Source: Flavivirga spongiicola
GTDB lineage: Bacteria > Bacteroidota > Bacteroidia > Flavobacteriales > Flavobacteriaceae
Reading direction: 5' to 3'
Length of the DNA stretch: 64,000 nucleotides
Assembly: GCF_030540825.1 (NCBI RefSeq)
Contig: NZ_JAUOEO010000002.1
Coordinates: forward strand, 434,001 to 498,000
In this document: in pieces, positions 37,301 through 44,708 of the stretch
Layout: the number at the start of each line of letters is the position of its first letter
How positions within the stretch are numbered: position 1 is the stretch's first letter
Translations under genes and position numbers: made by a program
Notes under the pieces: generated by a model
Told to the model about the DNA's origin: nothing
Database searches by the model: none
The model's input: the letters and a program-made list of their open reading frames with translations, nothing else

Positions 37301-37426
37301 GAATTGCAAGCCCCGTTAGCCATCGCCCTAATAGGAGGGATGCTCTTAGGAACTTTGGTAAGCCTGTACTTTATTCCGTTATGTTATTATTATCTCGCAA
37401 AAATTAAAATCCATGCTAAAAAATAA
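34343..37426 (+). CDS. RND-family efflux permease 1
   Basis: This 1027-aa inner-membrane pump has the twelve-helix, two-large-loop layout of AcrB/CusA-type RND permeases. The proton-relay helix 4 has GLVLGIGLMIDNSIIVIDNI: one Asp followed by Asn where AcrB has two Asp. The second half repeats the motif (SMIGIVVMSGIIINDSILKI). It overlaps tolC by 14 bases and follows the adaptor and the transglutaminase-like gene. Substrate is unknown; the locus suggests a peptide or lipid. Confidence 0.93.
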   Translation: MVKFLIRKPIAVLMTALGVLILGMYAFGFIPVSLMPDIDIPEITVQVSAEDMSARQLEDVVVKSLRRKLMQLSHLKDIKSETTNETGVIRLRFNHETKIDYSFIEVNEKIDRAMGSFPKTMKRPKVIKASATDIPVFYLSMTLKKDNPSSTLDKELYPVSQDFVNFNRFTDQVIRKRIEQVSEVAMVDVSGLVAPEILIIPDYKKITALGLSLDALESAIKKYDLEIGSLLIKDSQYQYDVRLGNNLNNIQEIKDIYIHKNNRVYQLKELAEVLEHPQKRTGLVLSDGKEAVTMAIIKQSDARMGDLKESLNKLLEHFKTDYPNIDFSITRDQTKLLDYAINNLFQSLLWGMLLAFGIMFLFLKNVKSPLLIGITIPTSIIICLLFFQLFEISINIISLSGLVLGIGLMIDNSIIVIDNITQFRDQGYKLTQACIKGTNEVIKPLLSSALTTCAVFLPLVFLSGVSGALFYDQAMAVSIGLFASFLVSITLLPVLYRLFHYKDSKKIGRITRFLTKTNTLDYAALYEKGFRWVMRKQKLSWSLSLVLLVVALVLFTALPKTQMPHFTKTEVLLKIDWNQQIHVEENKKRILGLLNPIKETLINQTALVGNQQFILDKSTEARASETTLYLQCKTPKDLEAIKKNLQIAIQKEYPTALYAYKDVDNIFNLIFSEDEAPLTARLRNTENLGSSQNEALKTIWYQMQQHLGGLKLKPIVWQDYMELVADQEKLMTYGVSANTIFSTLKSAFNEREILSVVDNQNFVPVILGGETKQINTILQETPVMSQDSAVFHIKDFVKITSAKDLKTIRGGTEGEYYPLELDIESDQVDTKMRSIKEVVSKNNWYDVSFSGSFFSNKALMGELKIVLLISLVLLYFILASQFESFTLPLIILLEVPLDLAGAFLFLKLFGMSINLMSMIGIVVMSGIIINDSILKIDTIIQLQRQGYSLIKALLIAGQRRLKPILMTSLTTILALVPLLFSSGLGAELQAPLAIALIGGMLLGTLVSLYFIPLCYYYLAKIKIHAKK

Positions 37427-38924
37427 ATTAATACCTATTGTTTTAATAGCCTGTTGTCTTTGGTGTCATAACATGAAGTCACAAAATTCATCTTCCCTAC
37501 AGTCACCTGAAAAGAAAGTATCCCTTAACGATATATTAAACCTAGCCAACAAAAATTCGTTAGACGCCTTTAAAGCCAAACGTAAATACGGTGTTAACTA
37601 TTGGCAATATAGATCGTTTAAATCCAGTTTGCTACCAAAAATTGATTTTGAAGCCCGCCCCTTTACTTTTAACAGGGCCTTGGTAGAACGTTATGACTCC
37701 CAACAAAATATCGATGTGTTCAGACAACAACAAAATTTAAACTCTTTCGCTAATGTATCCATAAACCAAAACATTAGGACTACGGGAACCAGTGTTTTTA
37801 TAAATTCCAGTTTTAACAGGCTAAAGAACTCTGGAGATTTCGATACAGAAAGCTATAATGCCACCCCAATACGAATAGGGCTTATACAACCGCTAATGGC
37901 TTTTAACCGTTTTAAATGGGAACATAAAACCGCCCCATTGCAATATCAAAAAGCCAAGCAGGATTTTATTTATGAATTACAGACTATTAATTTAAAAACA
38001 GTCGATTTATTTTTTAATTGGGCCTTAGCCAAAAAAAAAGTTGACATTGCTAAAGAAAATAAAGTATCCGCCGAAAGGCTATTTAAAATAGGAAAGCGAC
38101 GGTATGATTTAGGAGCTATAGAAAAGAATGACCTGCTTAATTTAGAGCTCGACGTTTATAATGCTACAACCAGTTTAACACAGAATGGACAAGCCTTAGA
38201 AAAAGCAAAAGCAGCTTTAAAACTGTTTTTAAGAGATGGGCTCCCAGACAATGTAGCTCCTGAATTACCAGAACTTATTTCAGATATGCAAATAGATATT
38301 GATCAGGCAACCAATTTGGCTCATACAAATAATCCAGATATCATCAATTTAAAACTAAAGAAAGTAGAAGCCTCTAGAGATTTAGATAAAGCCATTAAGG
38401 ATAATCGGTTTGATTTATCATTAAATGCAAGCTATGGATTAAACCAACGAGCCAATACATTTAGAGATGCCTATGGTAATTTATTAGATCAGCAAATGGT
38501 ATCTGTTAACTTTAGCATTCCCATTTTAGACTGGGGAGAACGTCGGGGAAAAATAAAGACAGCACGTATGAATAAGGAGGTCGTCGATATAGAGTTTCAA
38601 CAAGAAGAAGATACCTTTAACCAAGATATTACTCAAAAAGTGATGGAATTTAATATCCAAAAAGAATTGGTGTCAGGTGCTTTAAAAACGAGTGAAATAG
38701 CCAGACAATCTTATAAAATTACCGAAAAGCGTTTTCTATCGGCACGAGTGGATTTATTGAATTTAACCAGTGCACGAAAAGCATGGCAATCAGCAACAGA
38801 AAGTTATATACAAAGCTTATTAAATTATTGGAAACTGTACTATCAGGTACAGCAGTTAACACTTTATGATTTTATTAATGATATACCCCTAAAACAGGAT
38901 TTTGATACGGTTCTTGAAAATTAA
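37413..38924 (+). CDS. TolC-family outer membrane efflux protein
   Basis: This 503-aa protein has two homologous helical halves of the TolC fold (NLKTVDLFFNWALAKKKVDI… and …TEKRFLSARVDLLNLTSARK), preceded by a signal peptide. It forms the outer-membrane channel for the adaptor and RND permease genes upstream. It overlaps the permease gene by 14 bases. It is the last intact gene of the pump unit before the small HTH gene. Confidence 0.92.
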   Translation: MLKNKLIPIVLIACCLWCHNMKSQNSSSLQSPEKKVSLNDILNLANKNSLDAFKAKRKYGVNYWQYRSFKSSLLPKIDFEARPFTFNRALVERYDSQQNIDVFRQQQNLNSFANVSINQNIRTTGTSVFINSSFNRLKNSGDFDTESYNATPIRIGLIQPLMAFNRFKWEHKTAPLQYQKAKQDFIYELQTINLKTVDLFFNWALAKKKVDIAKENKVSAERLFKIGKRRYDLGAIEKNDLLNLELDVYNATTSLTQNGQALEKAKAALKLFLRDGLPDNVAPELPELISDMQIDIDQATNLAHTNNPDIINLKLKKVEASRDLDKAIKDNRFDLSLNASYGLNQRANTFRDAYGNLLDQQMVSVNFSIPILDWGERRGKIKTARMNKEVVDIEFQQEEDTFNQDITQKVMEFNIQKELVSGALKTSEIARQSYKITEKRFLSARVDLLNLTSARKAWQSATESYIQSLLNYWKLYYQVQQLTLYDFINDIPLKQDFDTVLEN

Positions 38925-38981
38925 AAATAGTTGTCATTCCTGCGAAGAAAAAAATTTACAAAAAAGTATAAGCCCAATATT

Positions 38982-39185
38982 ATGACCTACTCAGAAAGAA
39001 AAGAAAAAGAAAAACATTTGTTGTTTTTAATAGAAAGGGGTTGGCTGACTTCTTTAGAAAAAGTCGCTATAGAATATGGTTGCAGTTTAAGGACAGTTGA
39101 AAGAATGTTAAATGAGTTACGTAATGAGGGTACTAAAATTTGTTATTGTAGGTCAAAAAAACGATATTTTTTAAAAAAGGAATAA
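38982..39185 (+). CDS. Small HTH protein (DeoR-like winged helix)
   Basis: This ~67-aa protein is read from ATG 38982; the frame is open from a TTG at 38931 but that part is not convincing. Residues ~12-50 form an HTH (WLTSLEKVAIEYGCSLRTVE, then RMLNELRNEG) like the HTH_11/DeoR type. A basic tail (YCRSKKRYFLKKE) follows. It lies 57 bases after tolC and 300 bases before the peptide gene, so it may regulate either. Confidence 0.65.
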   Translation: MTYSERKEKEKHLLFLIERGWLTSLEKVAIEYGCSLRTVERMLNELRNEGTKICYCRSKKRYFLKKE

Positions 39186-39486
39186 ATACTTTCGTGAAAT
39201 TTATTATACCGTCAAAATTTGTCGGTATGACGTATTAAATTTGTAGGAATATGAATCGAAATAAAAATACTAAAAAAACCTCTGGGTTAAAAATTAAAAT
39301 GTACATAATATTAATTTAAAACGAGTGCCTATGTAAAACAAACAGACCCAGAGGATAAATTATCTATATGGCGAATATTAATTGTTCGCTGTTGTATTTA
39401 GCTAAAGTAGTACACCTCAACAGACTTTGCAAAATTAAATAATTAGGAAGGTTTAAGCCTGAATTAATAATTTTAAATTTAATAAA
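39186..39486. promoter_or_regulatory. Leader region of the peptide gene with long-range hairpin
   Basis: 301 bases hold no gene. CCTCTGGGT (39279-39287) is the exact reverse complement of ACCCAGAGG (39346-39354), with a 58-base AT-rich loop. It could be a transcript leader, an attenuator or the terminator of the upstream gene. GACTTTGC near 39423 is a weak -7 candidate for the peptide gene. Confidence 0.45.
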
Positions 39487-39753
39487 ATGAAAAAAATAAT
39501 AGGAGTTTTTGGAGTTGTGGCCATTGCTATAACGATGTTTTTTAGTACAAATATTTTAAATAAGGAGACCCCGAATTTATCTGCTTTGTTAGCTATGAAT
39601 ACTGCTAATGCTGAAGTAAATTGTTCTGAAATTGATGTACCAGATTGCGATAATGCGAATCCAGAAGATACGTGTTCTTCTAATGGAAATTTTCCTGGTT
39701 GCGATAATTCGACTTTCTGGGATACATGTACAGGATGGTTGTGTCATAAATAA
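39487..39753 (+). CDS. NVEALA-like precursor of a six-cysteine exported peptide
   Basis: This 88-aa precursor has a hydrophobic N-terminus (residues 4-20), a spacer, then LSALLAMNTANAE (31-43), which resembles the LANVEALA-type cleavage region of Bacteroidota NVEALA peptides. Cleavage after A42 would release a 46-residue peptide with six Cys (46, 54, 63, 72, 81, 86). The peptide contains a duplicated unit P-x-C-D-N-x4-D-T-C (residues 52-63 and 70-81). The gene sits beside BF3164 propellers, a CxxC lipoprotein and a signal peptidase. Activity is unknown. Confidence 0.75.
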   Translation: MKKIIGVFGVVAIAITMFFSTNILNKETPNLSALLAMNTANAEVNCSEIDVPDCDNANPEDTCSSNGNFPGCDNSTFWDTCTGWLCHK

Positions 39754-39781
39754 CAAGCATCTTATCTTTAATGAATTAATC

Positions 39782-39817
39782 ATAAAGAAAGGCTTTAGTA
39801 ATAGAGCCTTTCTTTAT
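39782..39817. terminator. 13-base perfect hairpin after the peptide gene
   Basis: ATAAAGAAAGGCT (39782-39794) is the perfect inverse of AGCCTTTCTTTAT (39805-39817) with a 10-base loop. It is a strong terminator and would keep peptide mRNA separate from the propeller gene. Confidence 0.85.
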
Positions 39818-39938
39818 AAATTAAATATTTTTATTTAGATGATATATCAAAAACTAGGATTACTTCTATAAGATTGGCAAAAATACCTATTGTTCTTTGA
39901 GTATGTCAAAAATTATAATCTTTTAATAAAAACACAAA

Positions 39939-41048
39939 ATGAGAAAAGTAAGGTCAATTAATTTTATTTATAATGCTATTTTTATAATAATTTTAATAGG
40001 GTGTAAAGGAAAAAGCGCTAGAGTTGTTATACATAACGATATTAAACACTTTACCAAATTTTTACAAGAAAATGATAGCATTGTTTTTAAAAATATGCAT
40101 GAATTAAAGGGACTATTGCCCAAACAAATGCATATAATTGATTCTACATTGATTATATTTAACTTTACTCGTAATCGAAAAGGGTATACTTTTTATAATT
40201 ACTCTCTTAATGACAATAAGCTTTCTAAAGGTTATTTAGCTTATGGCAGAGGGCCAAATGAAGTGATAGGTCCTTTTACTTCCAGAGTTAAAGATGGTAA
40301 GTTATGGATGCATGATATTACTCGTAAAAAAATAATGTCTATAGAGGTAGATAAAGCTCTAAACGATAGTATTCTTTCTTTTAACAATTTTTCAATACAG
40401 AATTATCATTATAAAATAGATATAGCAGATAGTCTTCATTATTTATCAGTAGGGGATAAATTTTCTCTGTCGAAAATTCAGTTGATAGACTTGGCTTCAC
40501 AAAAAACAATAAAAGAATATGGTAAATTTACTTTACTTGATGAAGCTCCTATTGATGCGGTTAAAGACGGGTATCAATCATTTATTCTTTCAAAACCATC
40601 AGGGAATAAGGTCGTTTTACCTTATAGGTATGAAGATGTTGTAGAGATTTATGACTTAAAATCAGATACTAGCATTGCTATACAAGGTCCAGATCGAATT
40701 GTTTTAGACTTTAAACCAACAAAACTTAAAAGCGGAAACGTCTATATGGTAGAGAAAGATACAAGAAGAACCTATGGAGCCCCGGTAGTTACTGACAAGT
40801 ATATCTACTTACCATATTCTGGTCACCGTAGAGGAAATAGATCTGAAGAAGAGCGGTTTAAATGGAATAATGAAAATGTTATACACGTATTTGATTGGGA
40901 AGGTAATCCAATAAAGAAACTAGTATTAGATCGATATATAACCTCGATAGCTGTTTCAAAAGATGATAAAACACTTTATTCATTCGATGCAGAAACAGGA
41001 TATTTAATCAAGGCTAATCTTGATTTAAGAACTAACAAAAATAAATAA
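39939..41048 (+). CDS. BF3164-type six-bladed beta-propeller lipoprotein 1
   Basis: This 369-aa lipoprotein (IIILIGCKGK) has repeated beta-strand patterns of a TolB/BF3164-like six-bladed propeller, including YGRGPNEVIGPFTSRV near residue 105 and a C-terminal RYITSIAVSKDDKTLYSF. In Bacteroidota these proteins are often encoded next to NVEALA peptides, as here. Their ligand and role are unknown; a chaperone or receptor for the peptide is an inference. Confidence 0.82.
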   Translation: MRKVRSINFIYNAIFIIILIGCKGKSARVVIHNDIKHFTKFLQENDSIVFKNMHELKGLLPKQMHIIDSTLIIFNFTRNRKGYTFYNYSLNDNKLSKGYLAYGRGPNEVIGPFTSRVKDGKLWMHDITRKKIMSIEVDKALNDSILSFNNFSIQNYHYKIDIADSLHYLSVGDKFSLSKIQLIDLASQKTIKEYGKFTLLDEAPIDAVKDGYQSFILSKPSGNKVVLPYRYEDVVEIYDLKSDTSIAIQGPDRIVLDFKPTKLKSGNVYMVEKDTRRTYGAPVVTDKYIYLPYSGHRRGNRSEEERFKWNNENVIHVFDWEGNPIKKLVLDRYITSIAVSKDDKTLYSFDAETGYLIKANLDLRTNKNK

Positions 41049-41119
41049 ATATAACATGCTACTACTTTAGTTTATTAAATCATACGACAAAATATTAGCA
41101 TAATAAAAAATCGAATTAA

Positions 41120-41704
41120 ATGAAAAAAATGATTTATATATCGAGTTATATTCTATTGAGTCTTTGTCTAATATCATGTCAAAGTAAGCAAAAAAAAAAG
41201 AATATATCTAAACACGAATCTATAATAAACACTGCTTTAGGAACTCGACTGAAATTGCCTATCGATTTATCAACTTACGATTATTTAAATAATTACAAAT
41301 CTGATAGTATAAGTACATTAAATTCAAAATTCAAAATATACTCAAGAATTGATGGATCCTGTGGTACGTGTATTGATTTTATAAATAAGTGGAGTGATTT
41401 AAGTTACAAGCTTAATGAATATGATACTTCAATAATTCTTATGTGTCATTCAGAGGATAATTTTGAGCTTATTAAGTATTTAGGCGAATCAGGTAAGATT
41501 AAAAAGTTTCAATACCCACTTTTTTTTGACAAAAAAAATGAATTTATAAAACTAAATTCTTTCATGAAAGAGCATAAACATTTTGAGACTGTATTAACAG
41601 ATAAAGATAATTATATCCTCGCAGTTGGTAATCCTATCATATCTAAAGACATTGGAGATTTATACATAAAGGAAATTAATAAGTCATCCTCTGATAAAAA
41701 ATAG
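41120..41704 (+). CDS. Thioredoxin-like CxxC lipoprotein
   Basis: This 194-aa lipoprotein (LCLISCQSK) has a thioredoxin-like domain whose redox pair is GSCGTC (Cys 81 and 84), with a weak match to TlpA in the rest (SIILMCHSED, then YPLFFDKKNEF). It is periplasmic. Encoded just after the six-Cys peptide and propeller, it could form or isomerise the peptide's disulfides. That function is inferred from context. Confidence 0.68.
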   Translation: MKKMIYISSYILLSLCLISCQSKQKKKNISKHESIINTALGTRLKLPIDLSTYDYLNNYKSDSISTLNSKFKIYSRIDGSCGTCIDFINKWSDLSYKLNEYDTSIILMCHSEDNFELIKYLGESGKIKKFQYPLFFDKKNEFIKLNSFMKEHKHFETVLTDKDNYILAVGNPIISKDIGDLYIKEINKSSSDKK

Positions 41705-41720
41705 TATTATATGTGTTTTA

Positions 41721-41880
41721 TTAAAAATCTGTTACCTTATTCAGTGCTTCATCAAAATCCTTATGAATAAAATTTGATTGGTATTGAATAGTAGTTGTTA
41801 TTGAAGAGTGTCGGTACAACCTTTGTAATGTTTGTATAGGGATTTTATCCTCTGAAATGTAGCCGCTTAAATCTCGCAAC
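41721..41880 (-). pseudogene. Tyrosine recombinase fragment, C-terminal end
   Basis: On the minus strand the last ~50 codons read QTLQRLYRHSSITTTIQYQS then a DEALNKV tail before a TAA at 41721. This is the box III region (LxHSS…TxxY) of Bacteroidota integrases, but the catalytic domain upstream is missing and the frame breaks at about 41880. It is opposite in strand to the N-terminal fragment at 25897. Confidence 0.65.
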
Positions 41881-41907
41881 TAATTGTCCGATTTTTTGTT
41901 GCAAGTC
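41873..41907. repeat. 35-base imperfect direct repeat, copy 2
   Basis: It matches 26179-26213 at 30 of 35 bases and is fused to the C-terminal integrase fragment. The junction suggests that both copies derive from the same deleted or rearranged integrase region. Confidence 0.6.
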
Positions 41908-42185
41908 TAGTTAGTGTTTACAATAAATATTTAAAAGAGTATGTTTTTTACAAAAATTATGAATTGTCAGAATTAAAAGATAATCCTTTAGGTGTTGGAA
42001 TTAATAATGATTTAATAAATGGAGCTCCACTTTACTTTCCAAATTATGTTCAAGATAATCTTATGGTAAGTATAATAGATCCAGCTTCGTTGGCAAAAGA
42101 GCAACAAAACCTATTCAATAAAAAAGAAAACGATAATTTTATTTTATTCAAAGCTTTATTAAAGAGCCAAGTAAAAACCCATTAA
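41908..42185 (+). pseudogene. Truncated BF3164-type propeller gene (C-terminal remnant)
   Basis: The frame is open from before 41908 to 42185 but lacks a signal peptide and a plausible start. Its end (NNDLINGAPLYFPNYVQDN) aligns with the last blade of the propeller at 43415 (NDIDGGIPFWPFWKVSHN), as does the FILFKALLKS tail. It is therefore probably the 3' end of a third propeller gene cut by the rearrangement that brought in the integrase fragment. A short protein from TTG 41964 cannot be excluded. Confidence 0.6.
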
Positions 42186-42191
42186 TGTGGT

Positions 42192-43358
42192 ATGAACAAT
42201 TTTAACAAAGCTGTAAAATTTCATTTCATTATAATTTTAGTCACCCTATTTTTAGGTCTCATTTGGCTAAGTTTTTTATATATTTTTCTTGTTGCTACTT
42301 ATTATGGGTTTAAGGTTCTTTTGAAGCGTATTAAGAATTCGTTTATTTATAGAACGGCTTATGGGCTTTTTGTATTCCTCTTTATATTTTTTATAGCCAT
42401 TAGTATTAAACTTTTTGCTTTTGATATTTATAAAATACCAAGTTCTTCAATGAATAACACCTTATATACCAATGATGTTATTATGGTAAACAAATTAAAA
42501 TACGGTCCCAAATTACCACGTTCACCGTTTGATATTCCCTGGGTAAACATCGCTTTTTATTTTAATGATAAGGCAAGAGCCACTATGGGCACCCCTTGGT
42601 GGGATTATAAGCGGTTGTCTGGTACCACAACGATAAAAAAAGGAGACGTTATCGTTTTTACCATGTTTGATGTAGATATGGTCATTGTAAAGCGCTGTAT
42701 TGGTAAAGCCGGAGATACCTTAACTATTAAAAAAGGTGATGTTTACGTAAACAATATGGCTTTTAATCCTTCCAAATTAATTCTTAATAACTACGAGTTT
42801 AAAGTCAATGATAGAAAAACATTTTATAGCAAACTAGATTCTATAGATTTAGATATTTCCTTTACCAGGACGAGAACTAATAATTTCAGGGCAACACTGT
42901 CGTTTCAAGATAAAAAACGACTGGAAGAATTAAACATGGTTGAAAGCCTAGTTAAAGTAACAGATTCTCTTACTGATACAAGTACAGCATATCCAGAATC
43001 TAAATATAACCAATGGAATTTTGACGATTACGGACCTTATATCATTCCCCAAAAGGGTATGAAGATTATATTAACACCAGAAAATTATGCCCTATACCAT
43101 AAGGTTATTAATGAACATGAAGGTGTTACGATAAAAAACACAGAAGGAACTTATAGTATAAAAGGTAAAGAAGTAATATCTTATACTTTTAAACAAGATT
43201 ATTATTTTATGATGGGCGATCATAGAAAAGGTTCTTTAGATTCGAGGCTTTGGGGGGTAGTCCCGGAGGAACGTATTATAGGTAAGGTACAATGTGTTTT
43301 ATTTTCTAATTATCAAGACGAATTTCAATGGAATCGGTTATTTAAATTTGTGAATTAA
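42192..43358 (+). CDS. Type I signal peptidase (S26 family)
   Basis: This 388-aa protein has two membrane segments (about residues 12-40 and 57-75) and a periplasmic S26 fold: catalytic Ser86 in KIPSSSMNN, general base Lys167 in VIVKRCIGKAGD and the C-terminal box GDHRKGSLDSRLWG near residue 340. A long insert lies between them, as in many Bacteroidota enzymes. It is an accessory copy within the peptide locus and may cleave the NVEALA-like precursor at its ANA site. Confidence 0.92.
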   Translation: MNNFNKAVKFHFIIILVTLFLGLIWLSFLYIFLVATYYGFKVLLKRIKNSFIYRTAYGLFVFLFIFFIAISIKLFAFDIYKIPSSSMNNTLYTNDVIMVNKLKYGPKLPRSPFDIPWVNIAFYFNDKARATMGTPWWDYKRLSGTTTIKKGDVIVFTMFDVDMVIVKRCIGKAGDTLTIKKGDVYVNNMAFNPSKLILNNYEFKVNDRKTFYSKLDSIDLDISFTRTRTNNFRATLSFQDKKRLEELNMVESLVKVTDSLTDTSTAYPESKYNQWNFDDYGPYIIPQKGMKIILTPENYALYHKVINEHEGVTIKNTEGTYSIKGKEVISYTFKQDYYFMMGDHRKGSLDSRLWGVVPEERIIGKVQCVLFSNYQDEFQWNRLFKFVN

Positions 43359-43414
43359 AGGAGAATACTGATTGGAATGATTTGCCTAATAATTGATTTT
43401 ATAAATATACCAAA

Positions 43415-44632
43415 ATGAGAAAAATAGGATGGTTTCTTTTTATCGGGATTCTTTTTTTAGCTTGTGAAAAAAGTGAACAACAACAAGGGGTTATACATAT
43501 TGATATATCTCCAAATTCGTTTAAAGAGCCTATTCAGTTAAATTTAAGTAGTATCGCTACCAAAATAGAATATATTCCATTAGAAACTAATAATAATGTC
43601 TTGCTAGGAGCTATATACAATAGTGATGTTACCTTTTTTGAAAAAACTATCTTACTTAAAGATAAAGGAGAACTATTGGTATTTGATAGTAAAGGGAAGT
43701 TCTTAAATACTATTGGTGACATTGGAAATGGACCAGGAGAGCATTCAAAAAACTTTCAATTCAAAATATTACCTAAAAAAAAGCTTATAGCAATTTATGA
43801 CCAATCTAAAAATAAAGTGTTTTTTCATGAATTTGATGGTCAATTTATTTCAGAAATAGCAATTGATTTTAACCCAAGTTCATTTATTGTTTTTAATGAT
43901 CATTTGATTTTTTTTAATGCTCAATACAGAAGAAAGGATTCAGATTATAATATTATAAGTATTGTTACTAAAGAAGGAGATGTTAAAAAAAGATTACTTT
44001 CCAGATCTGATGAAAAAGCTTTAGAAAAAAAAATAAATATTTTTCTTCGTTTTGATATTGAAAGTCAAAATAGGCTAAATAATAAATTCTATTTTTTAGA
44101 AGATGCTGTTGGTGAAAGTGAAAAAACAATATGGGAGTTATCAGATGACTTTCATATTTCGCCTAAATATAATATTAGTGTGGGAAATAATATACGACCC
44201 ATAAAAGATTATGCATCTATTAATAATACATTTTTTAAATATAATGACATACATGGTTATATAGAAACTCCTAAATATATATTTTTTAAAATGATATGGG
44301 GAGGTAAGAATCCTCCACATTCTTATATGATATACGATAAGGAAAAAAATAATACACTTTGGGTTCAGAATAGTATGGAAAAAAGATGGATACATAGCTT
44401 TGTAAATGACATTGATGGTGGTATTCCTTTTTGGCCATTTTGGAAAGTCTCGCACAATAAAGTTGCTTCGCCAGTTATGGTGTCACAATTAAAAAAATAT
44501 TTAGAAGAACATAAAATAAATAAGGATCAGGTATTAAGTCCTAATGATAGGATGAGGTTAGAAAAAATTGTAGCAAATACAAAAGAAACAGATAATCCCA
44601 TTTTAATGGTTGTTACATTAAAAACCGATTAA
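43415..44632 (+). CDS. BF3164-type six-bladed beta-propeller lipoprotein 2
   Basis: This 405-aa lipoprotein (LFLACEKSE) has the N-terminal TKIEYIPLETNNNVLLG and DKGELLVFDSKGKFLNTIGD strands, then GNGPGEH, all typical of the six-bladed 6-NHL/BF3164 propellers, and the C-terminal NDIDGG motif. It is the second full-length propeller in the locus, between the signal peptidase and the second RND permease. Ligand unknown. Confidence 0.82.
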   Translation: MRKIGWFLFIGILFLACEKSEQQQGVIHIDISPNSFKEPIQLNLSSIATKIEYIPLETNNNVLLGAIYNSDVTFFEKTILLKDKGELLVFDSKGKFLNTIGDIGNGPGEHSKNFQFKILPKKKLIAIYDQSKNKVFFHEFDGQFISEIAIDFNPSSFIVFNDHLIFFNAQYRRKDSDYNIISIVTKEGDVKKRLLSRSDEKALEKKINIFLRFDIESQNRLNNKFYFLEDAVGESEKTIWELSDDFHISPKYNISVGNNIRPIKDYASINNTFFKYNDIHGYIETPKYIFFKMIWGGKNPPHSYMIYDKEKNNTLWVQNSMEKRWIHSFVNDIDGGIPFWPFWKVSHNKVASPVMVSQLKKYLEEHKINKDQVLSPNDRMRLEKIVANTKETDNPILMVVTLKTD

Positions 44633-44708
44633 CTCCGTTCTTTATGAGTAACATTAAACATATAAATATAAAAACAATCATATTTCTTATACTAATTTAG
44701 TATTAATT

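Noticed and set aside
39632..39838. 68-aa frame overlapping the NVEALA-like gene
   Set aside because: It runs through the gene's terminator hairpin and lacks the leader and Cys pattern.
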